A DNA stretch of 36,933 nucleotides from a virus: the IMG/VR virus record IMGVR_UViG_3300050119_000309, positions 1 through 36,933 of that record; one strand, given 5' to 3'. A model generated the notes under the pieces. It was given only the letters and a program-made list of their open reading frames with translations. It was not told where the DNA came from and searched no databases. Below are positions 13,915 through 19,840 of this stretch, piece by piece; position 1 is the first letter of the stretch; each line of letters opens with the position of its first letter. Made by a program: the position numbers and the translations under genes.

Positions 13915-14125
13915 CCCACCCGTGCTCGTCGCAGCCGCGACAGAGCAACGACGGACTGAGCTCGAGGGGGAACCAGGAGACGACGTCCCAGGTCGGCCGG
14001 GCCTCGTCTCTGATCTTGTCGATCGACACGAAGCCACCGCACGCGTACGCGGGTCGGCGGCGGTCACGGTGCCAGTCGATCCATCCGCCGATGGCCTTGC
14101 GACCACGACCTCGAACCGGTTGCAA
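13886..14125 (-). CDS. Small Cys-containing protein, start uncertain
   Basis: This 79-residue frame has a convincing C-terminal part: Trp/Arg-rich segment, a Phe-Val-Ser helix and LLCRGCDEHGW (C-x2-C knuckle). The only standard start in frame is TTG at 14125. Upstream, another frame shows coding-like composition to about 14110, so the true N terminus may be longer and reached by a frame change or sequence error. It converges with the accessory operon, overlapping it by 29 bases. The function is unknown. Confidence 0.5.
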   Translation of the reverse strand: MQPVRGRGRKAIGGWIDWHRDRRRPAYACGGFVSIDKIRDEARPTWDVVSWFPLELSPSLLCRGCDEHGWVRGGRWVDA

Positions 14126-14202
14126 CCAGGTGACCGCCGCCGATGTCGACAGCGCTGGGGTGCTCGGTCGGGATCTCCTGCCAGAGGAGACCCCCGAACC
14201 GA

Positions 14203-14655
14203 TCAGACGTTGGGGTTGGCGTGGCCCGTCTGCGCGGCCACGTTGGCCGCGTCCTGGGAGGCGACGACGCCGGTGTCGCCGGCACCCTGGCCACCGGAGT
14301 TCGAGCTCCCCTGGATGGGGGCACCCTCACCGGTCACCGCGCCGGGCACGACGTTGCCGGGCTGGCTGGTGATGAGGCCCTGCAGCGAGCTGATGGTCGA
14401 GTTGATCGCCTGGGCGGCCGCCTCCACCTGAGGGTCGTCCGGGTTCGAGGTGGCCGAGAGCAACGCCTCGAGCTGCTGCTCGAGCGACGTCACCAGCGCG
14501 GCGATGTCGGTACCTTCGGCCTGCAGGCCGGTGACGGCTGTCTGCAGGTCGGTGAGAGCTTGGGACTGGCCATTGACGACGGACATGAGTTGCCTCCACT
14601 GGGGGTGATTGAAGAATTCGTCGGGGGTGACGAAGACGAGCTTGACCTCGGCCAT
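14203..14655 (-). CDS. Coiled-coil protein
   Basis: This 150-residue protein starts at ATG 14655 in an ATGA overlap with a 23-residue membrane peptide gene. Residues about 25-100 have heptad-like Leu/Ile/Val spacing with Gln, Thr and Ala (LQTAVTGLQ... LEQQLEALL), typical of a coiled coil. The last 50 residues are Gly/Gln/Asn rich and likely disordered. It sits next to the divergent switch region at 14727-14775. The role is unknown; a partner for the membrane peptide is possible. Confidence 0.65.
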   Translation of the reverse strand: MAEVKLVFVTPDEFFNHPQWRQLMSVVNGQSQALTDLQTAVTGLQAEGTDIAALVTSLEQQLEALLSATSNPDDPQVEAAAQAINSTISSLQGLITSQPGNVVPGAVTGEGAPIQGSSNSGGQGAGDTGVVASQDAANVAAQTGHANPNV

Positions 14656-14726
14656 CAGTGCTTGGCGAGCCAGACGATACCCACGATTATCAGGACCACG
14701 GCAGCGACGGCGATGACGATATCCAC
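14655..14726 (-). CDS. 23-residue membrane microprotein, leaderless start
   Basis: GTG at 14726 opens a 23-residue frame ending at TGA 14655-14657, overlapping the downstream ATG. Residues 2-19 are Val/Ile/Ala rich and form a single membrane helix ending in Lys-His. There is no ribosome site; instead a -10-like TACCAT (14738-14733) lies six bases before the GTG, which suggests leaderless translation. A longer frame from 14867 runs through the divergent promoter and is unlikely. It could be a small holin-like or membrane-disturbing peptide, but this is not shown. Confidence 0.42.
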   Translation of the reverse strand: MDIVIAVAAVVLIIVGIVWLAKH

Positions 14727-14732
14727 GACCGG

Positions 14733-14768
14733 ATGGTACCGCGCCGCTGGTCGGAGCGGCGGTACCGT
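14733..14768. promoter_or_regulatory. Divergent leaderless promoters with shared inverted repeat
   Basis: GGTACC at 14735-14740 and GGTACC at 14761-14766 form the ends of an imperfect inverted repeat whose inner arms are GCGCCGC/GCGGC. On the plus strand TACCGT (14763-14768) lies seven bases before the XRE gene's ATG at 14776. On the minus strand TACCAT (14738-14733) lies six bases before the GTG at 14726. Each fits a TANNNT -10 at leaderless distance, so one palindromic operator probably controls both genes. Confidence 0.55.
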
Positions 14769-14775
14769 TGCGGCG

Positions 14776-14982
14776 ATGCCGGAGACCCGACTCGAGGCGC
14801 TGCTCTCGCGAGCTGCCGTTCCCGATTGGGAAGTGGCCGCCTCCGTCGGCATCCACCCGTCGACCATGTCCCGCTACCGCCGGGGCGTCCGGGAGATCCC
14901 GCTCAGGCACGCCCAGCGGCTCGCCGAGTACTTCGACGTCGAGCTCGGGGAGGTGATCGGCGCGCATGTGGAGCAGGTGTAG
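14776..14982 (+). CDS. XRE-family Cro/C1-type repressor
   Basis: This 68-residue protein is a single helix-turn-helix domain of the Cro/CI (XRE) type: helix 2 about 17-24 (WEVAASVG), recognition helix about 26-34 (HPSTMSRYRRG), and a following helix with PLRHAQRLAEYFDVEL. The size matches Cro-like repressors without a peptidase domain. It starts at ATG 14776 without a ribosome site, next to a palindromic double promoter, so autoregulation is likely. The downstream membrane gene begins four bases after its stop. Confidence 0.82.
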   Translation: MPETRLEALLSRAAVPDWEVAASVGIHPSTMSRYRRGVREIPLRHAQRLAEYFDVELGEVIGAHVEQV

Positions 14983-14985
14983 GAA

Positions 14986-15552
14986 GTGCGGCCGGCGGTC
15001 CCCCTTCGGGGAGCACTGTCCGGATTGCTACCCGACGCACTGACCGGGGCGGTCTCGAACGACGCAGTCCTGGCGGTGGTCGGCGCCGCCATCGTGGCCG
15101 CCATGGGGATCCTGCTCGAGGCCAACCGCCGGTGGAACAACCGCCTCGAGACCACCGTGACCGACAAGGCCCAGGAGGCCAAGGAGGACACCGCCGCGGT
15201 GGCCGCCACCGTCACCGAGGTCCGGGCCGCCCAGGCCGAGACGAACGGCCGGCTGCACGACGCCCGGGAGCGCCTGGCCCGGCTCGAGGGCGCCACCGAG
15301 TTCGTCATCGCCCGCCAGACGACCGTGGCCCAGACGGCCCGGGCCACCCACCAGGCGGTGGTGGCCGTGGCCCATGAGCTGCAGACCGACAATGGCCAGT
15401 CCGTGGGCAACCTGGCCGACGCCGACGAGGGCCGGCGCGTCCGGGGCATCGCCGTCGAGGACCGCACCGAGTCCGAGCAGGGCTACGTCGACCGCATCGA
15501 GGAGCGGGAACGGCGCGACCACGAATCGAACGGGCACAGCCCGCCCGACTGA
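14986..15552 (+). CDS. Membrane-anchored coiled-coil protein (DUF2746-like)
   Basis: This 188-residue protein starts at GTG 14986. One transmembrane helix (about 25-43) is followed by a long Ala/Glu/Thr/Arg-rich coiled coil (about 50-140) and an acidic charged tail. The layout resembles the DUF2746-type membrane proteins of actinophages, which have unknown roles, often near lysis or immunity genes. It shares an operon with the XRE repressor, and its stop lies one base from the convergent stop of the Acb2/Tad1-like gene. A role in superinfection exclusion or repressor-linked membrane function is possible. Confidence 0.62.
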   Translation: MRPAVPLRGALSGLLPDALTGAVSNDAVLAVVGAAIVAAMGILLEANRRWNNRLETTVTDKAQEAKEDTAAVAATVTEVRAAQAETNGRLHDARERLARLEGATEFVIARQTTVAQTARATHQAVVAVAHELQTDNGQSVGNLADADEGRRVRGIAVEDRTESEQGYVDRIEERERRDHESNGHSPPD

Positions 15553-15553
15553 T

Positions 15554-15874
15554 TCAGACGGCGTGGGTCCCTTCGACGCCGCGCTCTTCCCGGGCCATCG
15601 TCCGGGCGTCGCACCAGTGCAGCGCCTCCTCGAGGTGCGTGATGGCCAGGGAATTCTCCCGGCACCGGAAGGGCCCGTCGTTGTAGAACTGCAGGCGCCC
15701 GATGGCCGCCTGGATGACCCCTTCGACGAAGGCGCCGTTGGGCTCGATCCGCTCCTCGCCCCGGCCGAGCGGGCCGTCCTGCCACTGGATCTCGATCCCG
15801 ATGCCGCCCGTGGTGCCGCCGGCCGGGCGTCCCTCGGCGTCCAGGCGGTGGTCCTGGTAGATGGGCTGCCTCAC
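15554..15874 (-). CDS. Acb2/Tad1-like cyclic-nucleotide sponge candidate
   Basis: This 106-residue protein has a C-terminal helical hairpin (about 67-103) with the pattern FRCRENSLAITHLEEALHW, then RT-x-x-x-REERGVEGTH. The pattern fits the Acb2/Tad1 hairpin family, small phage proteins known to bind signalling nucleotides of CBASS and/or Thoeris defence. The N-terminal 65 residues (Gly-rich, with a GIGIEIQWQDGP strand, then a helix) are also typical of this group. GTG 15874 lies in a GTGA overlap with the previous gene. The family fit is by eye; which ligand it binds, if any, is not known. The gene is the last of the replication/lysis transcript. Confidence 0.7.
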   Translation of the reverse strand: MRQPIYQDHRLDAEGRPAGGTTGGIGIEIQWQDGPLGRGEERIEPNGAFVEGVIQAAIGRLQFYNDGPFRCRENSLAITHLEEALHWCDARTMAREERGVEGTHAV

Positions 15875-16386
15875 GATCCCGGCTTCTCCTCGAAGCGCCG
15901 GCCGACCGAGACCGTGATGTTCCACCCGAAGGGGCCGTAGCTGCCCATCATGTGACAGGTCCACCCCTCGGCGTTGCCGATGGTCCCCGACGCCACCAGC
16001 TCGACGCCGGCCGTCTTGGCCGCGGCGAACTGCTGCAGGACGTTCGGGTCGGTGGACGGGTCCTCCAACTGCAGCTTGTCGATGTCCACGGCGTGGTTGA
16101 CCGGGCCGTGGGTCTGGGCCGCCCAGCTCGAGCTCGGGGCCGACTCCGACCCCTGGCCGCCGATGGTGACGGTGACGTGGGCCGTCGGGTAGGCCTGGCC
16201 CGATCCCTGCAGGGTGACGTCGACGGGCAGCACCGAGGTGACCGGGCCCAGCGCGTCGATGATGTCGATGGCCGCGGCCAGGCCGGCCGCGTACTGCCGG
16301 TCCTGCTTGATGTCGGGTTTGGTGAGTTTCACCTGGTCGGCGATCTCGCTGACCGCGGTGCAGTTGCCTTCGGCTTTCCAGGTCAC
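15871..16386 (-). CDS. Hypothetical protein upstream of the sponge candidate
   Basis: This 171-residue protein starts at GTG 16386 after GGAGGAGA, eight bases away. It has a helical N terminus (about 10-45), a beta-rich middle (VDVTLQGSG... AHVTVTIGG), a helix near 113-126 and a final beta segment with a Trp-Thr-Cys-His stretch (about 142-146) and Phe-Gly-Trp. No known family is recognised. Coupling with the Acb2/Tad1-like gene by GTGA overlap suggests shared regulation and possibly related function, a testable inference. Confidence 0.65.
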   Translation of the reverse strand: MTWKAEGNCTAVSEIADQVKLTKPDIKQDRQYAAGLAAAIDIIDALGPVTSVLPVDVTLQGSGQAYPTAHVTVTIGGQGSESAPSSSWAAQTHGPVNHAVDIDKLQLEDPSTDPNVLQQFAAAKTAGVELVASGTIGNAEGWTCHMMGSYGPFGWNITVSVGRRFEEKPGS

Positions 16387-16444
16387 GGTGGTCTCTCCTC
16401 CGGTCTCGCCCGCCCAGCGCCGGACGGCGTGGGCGAGGCGGAGG

Positions 16445-17020
16445 TTACGTCCCCGCTGGCGGGGTCGCAACAAGGGTCTGCAGCCGGCCCAGGGCGCCCT
16501 GGACGTCGGCGATGGCCGTGCCCACGTCGGCCGAGACAGGGCCGGAGACGGGCGCCTGGGGGGCAGCGGCGGCGATCTGGCGGGCGGGGGCCGAGACACC
16601 CGACGGGTGGCGGACGACGAGGTTGGCCGCCTGGGCGGTGGCCACGGTCTTGTGGGCGCCCCGGTGGGTGATGACGTTCACGGCCAGGACCGCACCGGCG
16701 ACCACGGTGGCCACGGCCGGGATGAGGGCCTGGACGATGGACGGCTCGGTGAACCCAGGATGCACCGCGGCTATGACGCCGGCGGCGGCCGAGGCCAGCG
16801 CGGCCAGGTAGGCCTGCACCGACTGCGCGTCGGTCCAGGTGGGCAGGACGGGGGCGGATCCGGTCTCGGGCGGGGCGGGGTTCACGATGGTCATGCGGGC
16901 CTCCTGCTCGGCTCGAGCGGTCTCCCGTGAAACTACAGGGGTCGACGGGGCGAAGCCGGATTCCATGTACCGCCGGATGGTCTCCGGCTTCCGGTCCGGG
17001 AGCAAGACGCCCGGGCTCAC
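16445..17020 (-). CDS. Holin-like two-helix membrane protein, two possible starts
   Basis: The membrane part has two hydrophobic helices joined by a short Pro/Gly/Phe/Thr turn, then a Lys/Arg/His cluster and an Ala/Pro-rich tail ending in a helix. This matches small holins that open the membrane to the endolysin. Two starts are credible: GTG 17020 in a GTGA overlap with the nuclease gene (191 residues), and ATG 16894 (149 residues) with a strong AGGAGG six bases before it. Third-base GC is high between them, so both products may be made, as in dual-start holin systems. The endolysin lies separately at 31550. Confidence 0.62.
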   Translation of the reverse strand: MSPGVLLPDRKPETIRRYMESGFAPSTPVVSRETARAEQEARMTIVNPAPPETGSAPVLPTWTDAQSVQAYLAALASAAAGVIAAVHPGFTEPSIVQALIPAVATVVAGAVLAVNVITHRGAHKTVATAQAANLVVRHPSGVSAPARQIAAAAPQAPVSGPVSADVGTAIADVQGALGRLQTLVATPPAGT

Positions 17021-17343
17021 GGGGCCCGGAGCTCCGCCTCGATCGACCCGTCGAGCCAGTCCCGGGGCCGCCAGACGAAGACCCGGCCGGCCAGGGCCGA
17101 CTCGAAGCCGGCCAGCCAGGCGTCCTGGTCGATGGTGGTCCTCCCGGTCTCGCTCTTGAGCTCCACCACCAGGATCCGGGCCCGGCCCGGGTGGACCATG
17201 ACCAGGTCGGGGAAACCTTTCCCGTCGCCCTGGACGGCGGTGCGGTAGCCGGTCTCCGTGCGGGCCGGCCGGAAGTGGGCCGTCTTCCAGCACAGCGCCC
17301 GGCCGAGCTGGATCACCGCCTCGAGGAGATCGTCCTCCGACAT
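17017..17343 (-). CDS. VRR-NUC-type nuclease
   Basis: This 108-residue protein fits the small VRR-NUC nuclease fold: GDGKGFPDLVMV with Asp47, then a LVVELKSE strand with Glu61 and Lys63 (E-x-K core), and a Gln near 73. These are the metal-binding and catalytic positions of the PD-(D/E)XK superfamily as used in phage resolvase-like enzymes. A role in trimming or resolving replication intermediates fits its position between replication and lysis genes. The ATG at 17343 lacks a clear ribosome site. Confidence 0.78.
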   Translation of the reverse strand: MSEDDLLEAVIQLGRALCWKTAHFRPARTETGYRTAVQGDGKGFPDLVMVHPGRARILVVELKSETGRTTIDQDAWLAGFESALAGRVFVWRPRDWLDGSIEAELRAP

Positions 17344-17369
17344 GGTGGCGGCCAGGCCGGCGGGTTTTG

Positions 17370-17708
17370 TCACGCAGAGCGAGCAAGACGGGCCCGGGCC
17401 TCCCGGAGCGCGGAGCGGGCCTGGGGCCTGGTTGCGACCTTCGGTCCGGGGGGTGCGGCGGCGGGGGTCCGGTACTTCGAGACGGCCTTCAAGGCCTCCC
17501 AGATCACCGGGCAACCGGGGCGGTAGGTCGGGTGGTGGCCACCCTGGGCCAGCCGGCGGATCGCGGTGTTCCACTCGGTGAGCGAGACGTGCTCGGTCAT
17601 GGCGTAGAGCTCCCGCTCCTGGGCGTCGGTCAGGGTCGGCGATGGGCGCCTCGAGGGCCAGAGCGCCTCGAGCTGCTCCATGGCGGCGACGGCCTCAGTG
17701 GGGGTCAT
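17370..17708 (-). CDS. Replication accessory protein, possibly helicase-loader-like
   Basis: This 112-residue protein overlaps the replisome-organiser gene by 14 bases. The first 85 residues are helical with a Trp-Pro-Ser turn and a Trp-Asn-Thr-Ala-Ile-Arg-Arg-Leu helix; the last 25 are Ala/Arg rich. Size, helical pattern and position after a replication organiser resemble phage helicase-loader or loader-inhibitor proteins, but no specific motif proves it. Read as a replication-block accessory protein with low confidence for the exact role. Confidence 0.55.
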   Translation of the reverse strand: MTPTEAVAAMEQLEALWPSRRPSPTLTDAQERELYAMTEHVSLTEWNTAIRRLAQGGHHPTYRPGCPVIWEALKAVSKYRTPAAAPPGPKVATRPQARSALREARARLARSA

Positions 17709-18315
17709 CGGTGTCCAGCCCAGCCAGCACCTCGTCGAGTCCACGGCCGACAAGGGGGATTCCGGAAGTGGTGTCGACTTCCGGAAGTGGGGTCCTGTGA
17801 GAGTCACTGGTGGATGTAAGTAGGTAATTCTTCTCTTCTCTTATCTGCTCGATATTTGCTTGAGCCGATGCTAGAGCACTTGCTTGACCGTTTGGTGGAG
17901 CCGTTGCTGGTCGATTCGTGCGTGGCGGAGCTTTTGCTTCGAGCCCCCGCAAAGCACGGGCTCGGGCCTGTGCTGCAGCACCTCCTTTAGCGCCTGCTTT
18001 AGCACGGGCTTGAGCAACCTCGGCCCGCTTGCTTGCCGACTGGTGGTCGTCCTGCCACCCATCGAGAAGAAAGGCGGAGTCGTCGGGGATCCACCGGCCG
18101 ACGGCGACGAGACTGTCCACAAGTTCGTCCACACCCTGGGGATGGCCGTGGACCATCGCCACCATCTCGACGTCGTCCATCGTCACCCGGCCGTCGGTGC
18201 CCTGCAGACCGGACCAGAGGATCATCGCCTCGTCGAGGCCCCGGGCCGCCAGGCCGGCCTTGCGGAGACCGGGGTCGAGGGCCCGGGAGTACTGGACCTT
18301 CCCCCACCCGTTCAT
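17695..18315 (-). CDS. Replisome-organiser-like protein
   Basis: This 206-residue protein starts at ATG 18315 (ATGA overlap with the upstream stop). The N-terminal 95 residues resemble phage DnaD/replisome-organiser N domains: aromatic/Gly start, a Leu-rich helix, a 'G-R-V-T-M-D' turn and a Trp-rich strand pair (WIPDDSAFLLDGW). A long Ala/Lys/Arg helix (about 97-130) and an unstructured C-terminal part follow. The codons of the C-terminal half are richer in A and T than neighbouring genes, and several repeats lie there. This suggests the replication origin is inside the gene, as for initiators of lambdoid phages. Confidence 0.62.
   Translation of the reverse strand: MNGWGKVQYSRALDPGLRKAGLAARGLDEAMILWSGLQGTDGRVTMDDVEMVAMVHGHPQGVDELVDSLVAVGRWIPDDSAFLLDGWQDDHQSASKRAEVAQARAKAGAKGGAAAQARARALRGLEAKAPPRTNRPATAPPNGQASALASAQANIEQIREEKNYLLTSTSDSHRTPLPEVDTTSGIPLVGRGLDEVLAGLDTDDPH
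17755..18045. other. Candidate replication origin within the organiser gene
   Basis: TTCCGGAAGTGG occurs twice (17760-17771 and 17779-17790), each containing the palindrome TTCCGGAA. Leftmost repeats are followed by an A+T-rich stretch (about 17800-17885, with TTCTCTTCTCTTAT). Related GCTTGA/GCTTCGAG motifs occur near 17861, 17879, 17934, 18008 and 18028. AGCACGGGCT occurs at 17953-17962 and 18001-18010, and TTTAGC at 17986 and 17998. Repeats plus an easily melted segment in an initiator gene are classic origin features. No experiment supports it yet. Confidence 0.5.
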
Positions 18316-18614
18316 ACCGGACCCCTCCGGAACGTCCAGAAACCGCCGTGCGCCACCGTCTCGTCGATGAGTGATCCGTCGGCCGCACACTCGAGCCCGG
18401 CCTCGTTCACCGCGTCGACCGCCACCGCCTCCGAGACACCGTGGGACCGGAGGATGTCGATGATCTCGCCCGCTTCGATCACCACTCCCGGTGCTCGGGA
18501 CTGCATGATCCGGATGGCCGGCAGGACAAAGGGGTTCGCGGACGTCCGCGAAACTCGGGCGGCCGTGGCGGTGTCCTCGAAGAGGTTGGCCTGGCCGAGA
18601 TCCGGCTTGCTCAC
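18312..18614 (-). CDS. Hypothetical replication-block protein
   Basis: This 100-residue protein has a GTG start at 18614 preceded by GGGGAGG. Residues about 28-85 read as a compact alpha/beta or winged-helix domain (IRIMQSRAPG, EAGEIIDILRSHGVSEAV, ECAADGSLIDE). Its stop overlaps the organiser ATG (ATGA). A DNA-binding role would fit the shape and place but is inference. Confidence 0.6.
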   Translation of the reverse strand: MSKPDLGQANLFEDTATAARVSRTSANPFVLPAIRIMQSRAPGVVIEAGEIIDILRSHGVSEAVAVDAVNEAGLECAADGSLIDETVAHGGFWTFRRGPV

Positions 18615-18668
18615 GTAGCCTCCCCTCTGGCGCCCCTCGGTCTCGGGGAAGTGGCCGGGGGGCGCCGG

Positions 18669-19013
18669 TCACTTCTTGCCACCAGCGCCTCCCTCGGCGC
18701 CGTCCGGGGGGTCCTGGCCTGAAAAGAGATTCTGCACCCCGAAGGCCTCGTCGGCCATCATCTGGGCCTCGTCCAGCAGCCGGGCCCCCTGGGCCTCCTG
18801 CAGGGGCACCATGGCCACCACCGTGCCCTTGTGGCAGCGGGTGTAGACGTCCTTGCGGTACTGGTGGTTCACGCCGGCGACGACGCCCTTCACCACCAGG
18901 TAGAAGACCTCCTCCTGGGCCATGGCCCCGACCCGGTCCTCGGTGGCGCCGCTCACTTTCAGCTCGGCCGCCTCCACGTCGCGACCCTCGAACTTGGGCA
19001 GCTTGATCTTCAC
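18669..19013 (-). CDS. Hypothetical beta-rich protein
   Basis: This 114-residue protein starts at GTG 19013 with AGGAGG upstream. The first 65 residues are beta-rich and Val/Gly-rich, followed by a helix (about 75-95) and a flexible Gly/Asp/Pro-rich tail ending in Lys-Lys. The type is widespread in actinophages and has no assigned role. It lies near the start of the replication transcript, so it is probably an early protein. Confidence 0.62.
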   Translation of the reverse strand: MKIKLPKFEGRDVEAAELKVSGATEDRVGAMAQEEVFYLVVKGVVAGVNHQYRKDVYTRCHKGTVVAMVPLQEAQGARLLDEAQMMADEAFGVQNLFSGQDPPDGAEGGAGGKK

Positions 19014-19014
19014 A

Positions 19015-19230
19015 TCACCCTCCTGCTCTCTCGATGGCGGCCAGGACGAGCCGGGCCTCGGCTACCAGACGGTCCGCTGACCGCCTCATGGTGGCCGTGT
19101 GGGCGGTCAGGGCCCGGAGCGCCCCCTCGGTGGCCTGCGCCACGGAGCGGAGCTCCTGGGCCACCTCGAGGGCGTCGCTGGCCGCCTGCTTCCCCTTGTC
19201 GAGCTCGCGCCGGAGCTCGGGGGGGATCAC
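19015..19230 (-). CDS. Short coiled-coil protein
   Basis: This 71-residue protein has a GTG start in a GTGA overlap. Almost the entire length (about 5-66) is an Ala/Arg/Glu/Leu helix with heptad-type spacing, a likely coiled coil, ending in Gly-Gly. It may be an assembly or adaptor peptide. Its role is unknown. Confidence 0.58.
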   Translation of the reverse strand: MIPPELRRELDKGKQAASDALEVAQELRSVAQATEGALRALTAHTATMRRSADRLVAEARLVLAAIERAGG

Positions 19231-19439
19231 GACGTCTTGGCCCGGGTCCGGGCGGGCGGGTTGTTCATCCGGTCGACGATCTGCTGGGCGAAGGCATAGC
19301 CCTGGGAGACACTGGCCACTTCGACCCAGAAGGAGAGTTTGACCCCGGCCGCATCAGTGCCGTCCTCGAGGGCCAGGACCGAGCACGTCCCGTTGGGGTG
19401 CTTGAGCACGGAGAAGAGCTGGTGGTCAGGTTCCGGCAT
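19227..19439 (-). CDS. Hypothetical small alpha/beta protein
   Basis: This 70-residue protein begins at ATG 19439, overlapping the upstream gene by 14 bases. It has strands near 8-13, 17-24 and 34-41, and a helix near 47-58 (YAFAQQIVDRM), with a basic tail. No known family is recognised. It is the second gene of the replication transcript. Confidence 0.6.
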   Translation of the reverse strand: MPEPDHQLFSVLKHPNGTCSVLALEDGTDAAGVKLSFWVEVASVSQGYAFAQQIVDRMNNPPARTRAKTS

Positions 19440-19701
19440 CGTCCACCTCCGAGGCCTCGGCGAGCTCGGGGATGTCGGACTCGGTCCCTTCGAGGTACGG
19501 CATCATCAGCACCCCGGCCCGGACCCCCTCGGCCAGCCACTCGGCCGCCGGGCCCTTGTCCGGGAAGATGAAGAGCACGTCGAAGTCCGGGTATCCGACG
19601 GTCATGGCCACCTGGCGCCCGGGGAGCTTCCGCACCTCGAGCGTCGGTTTGGCCTCGCCCACGGTGATGCGGATGGTCTTCGACTTCGCCGGTCTCGCCA
19701 C
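19426..19701 (-). CDS. First gene of replication transcript, hypothetical protein
   Basis: This 91-residue protein has a GTG at 19701. A basic N terminus with Lys/Arg is followed by an alpha/beta-like part with aromatic positions in YPDFDVLFIFPDKGP (about 37-51), a helix (about 52-66) and an acidic tail. No ribosome site is seen; the nearest promoter elements put the start of transcription at the GTG itself, so it may be leaderless. Confidence 0.6.
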   Translation of the reverse strand: MARPAKSKTIRITVGEAKPTLEVRKLPGRQVAMTVGYPDFDVLFIFPDKGPAAEWLAEGVRAGVLMMPYLEGTESDIPELAEASEVDDAGT

Positions 19702-19709
19702 GGCTCGGG

Positions 19710-19739
19710 AGTCTCACCGCCGCCATGGGGGCCTGTCAA
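19710..19739 (-). promoter_or_regulatory. Leftward promoter of replication transcript
   Basis: On the minus strand TTGACA (19739-19734) is followed after 18 bases by GAGACT (19715-19710), and eight bases later by the GTG start at 19701. The -35 is perfect; the -10 matches only two or three positions, though it lies at leaderless distance. It sits just downstream of the hairpin that may end the virion transcript. Confidence 0.42.
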
Positions 19740-19750
19740 CTGGTGGAGTC

Positions 19751-19801
19751 GCCGCCGGCGGAGGGGGAGGCGAGACCAATCGACCCCTCCTCGCCGGCGG
19801 C
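19751..19801 (-). terminator. GC-rich stem-loop after the virion operon
   Basis: GCCGCCGGCG (19751-19760) pairs perfectly with CGCCGGCGGC (19792-19801), and the inner GAGGGG/CCCCTC segments add more pairing around a loop that includes AGGCGAGACCA. It lies in the gap after the last virion gene (19841). No U tract follows, so it may be a factor-dependent terminator or a processing hairpin. The large stem energy makes chance occurrence unlikely. Confidence 0.5.
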
Positions 19802-19840
19802 GGACCCCGTCATGGCACAGTGCCTCGCGGCCCCCCAAGG

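Noticed and set aside
19768-19778. Further AGGCGAGACCA copy on the plus strand
   Set aside because: No start codon or plus-strand gene follows it; it forms the loop of a hairpin and is probably chance.
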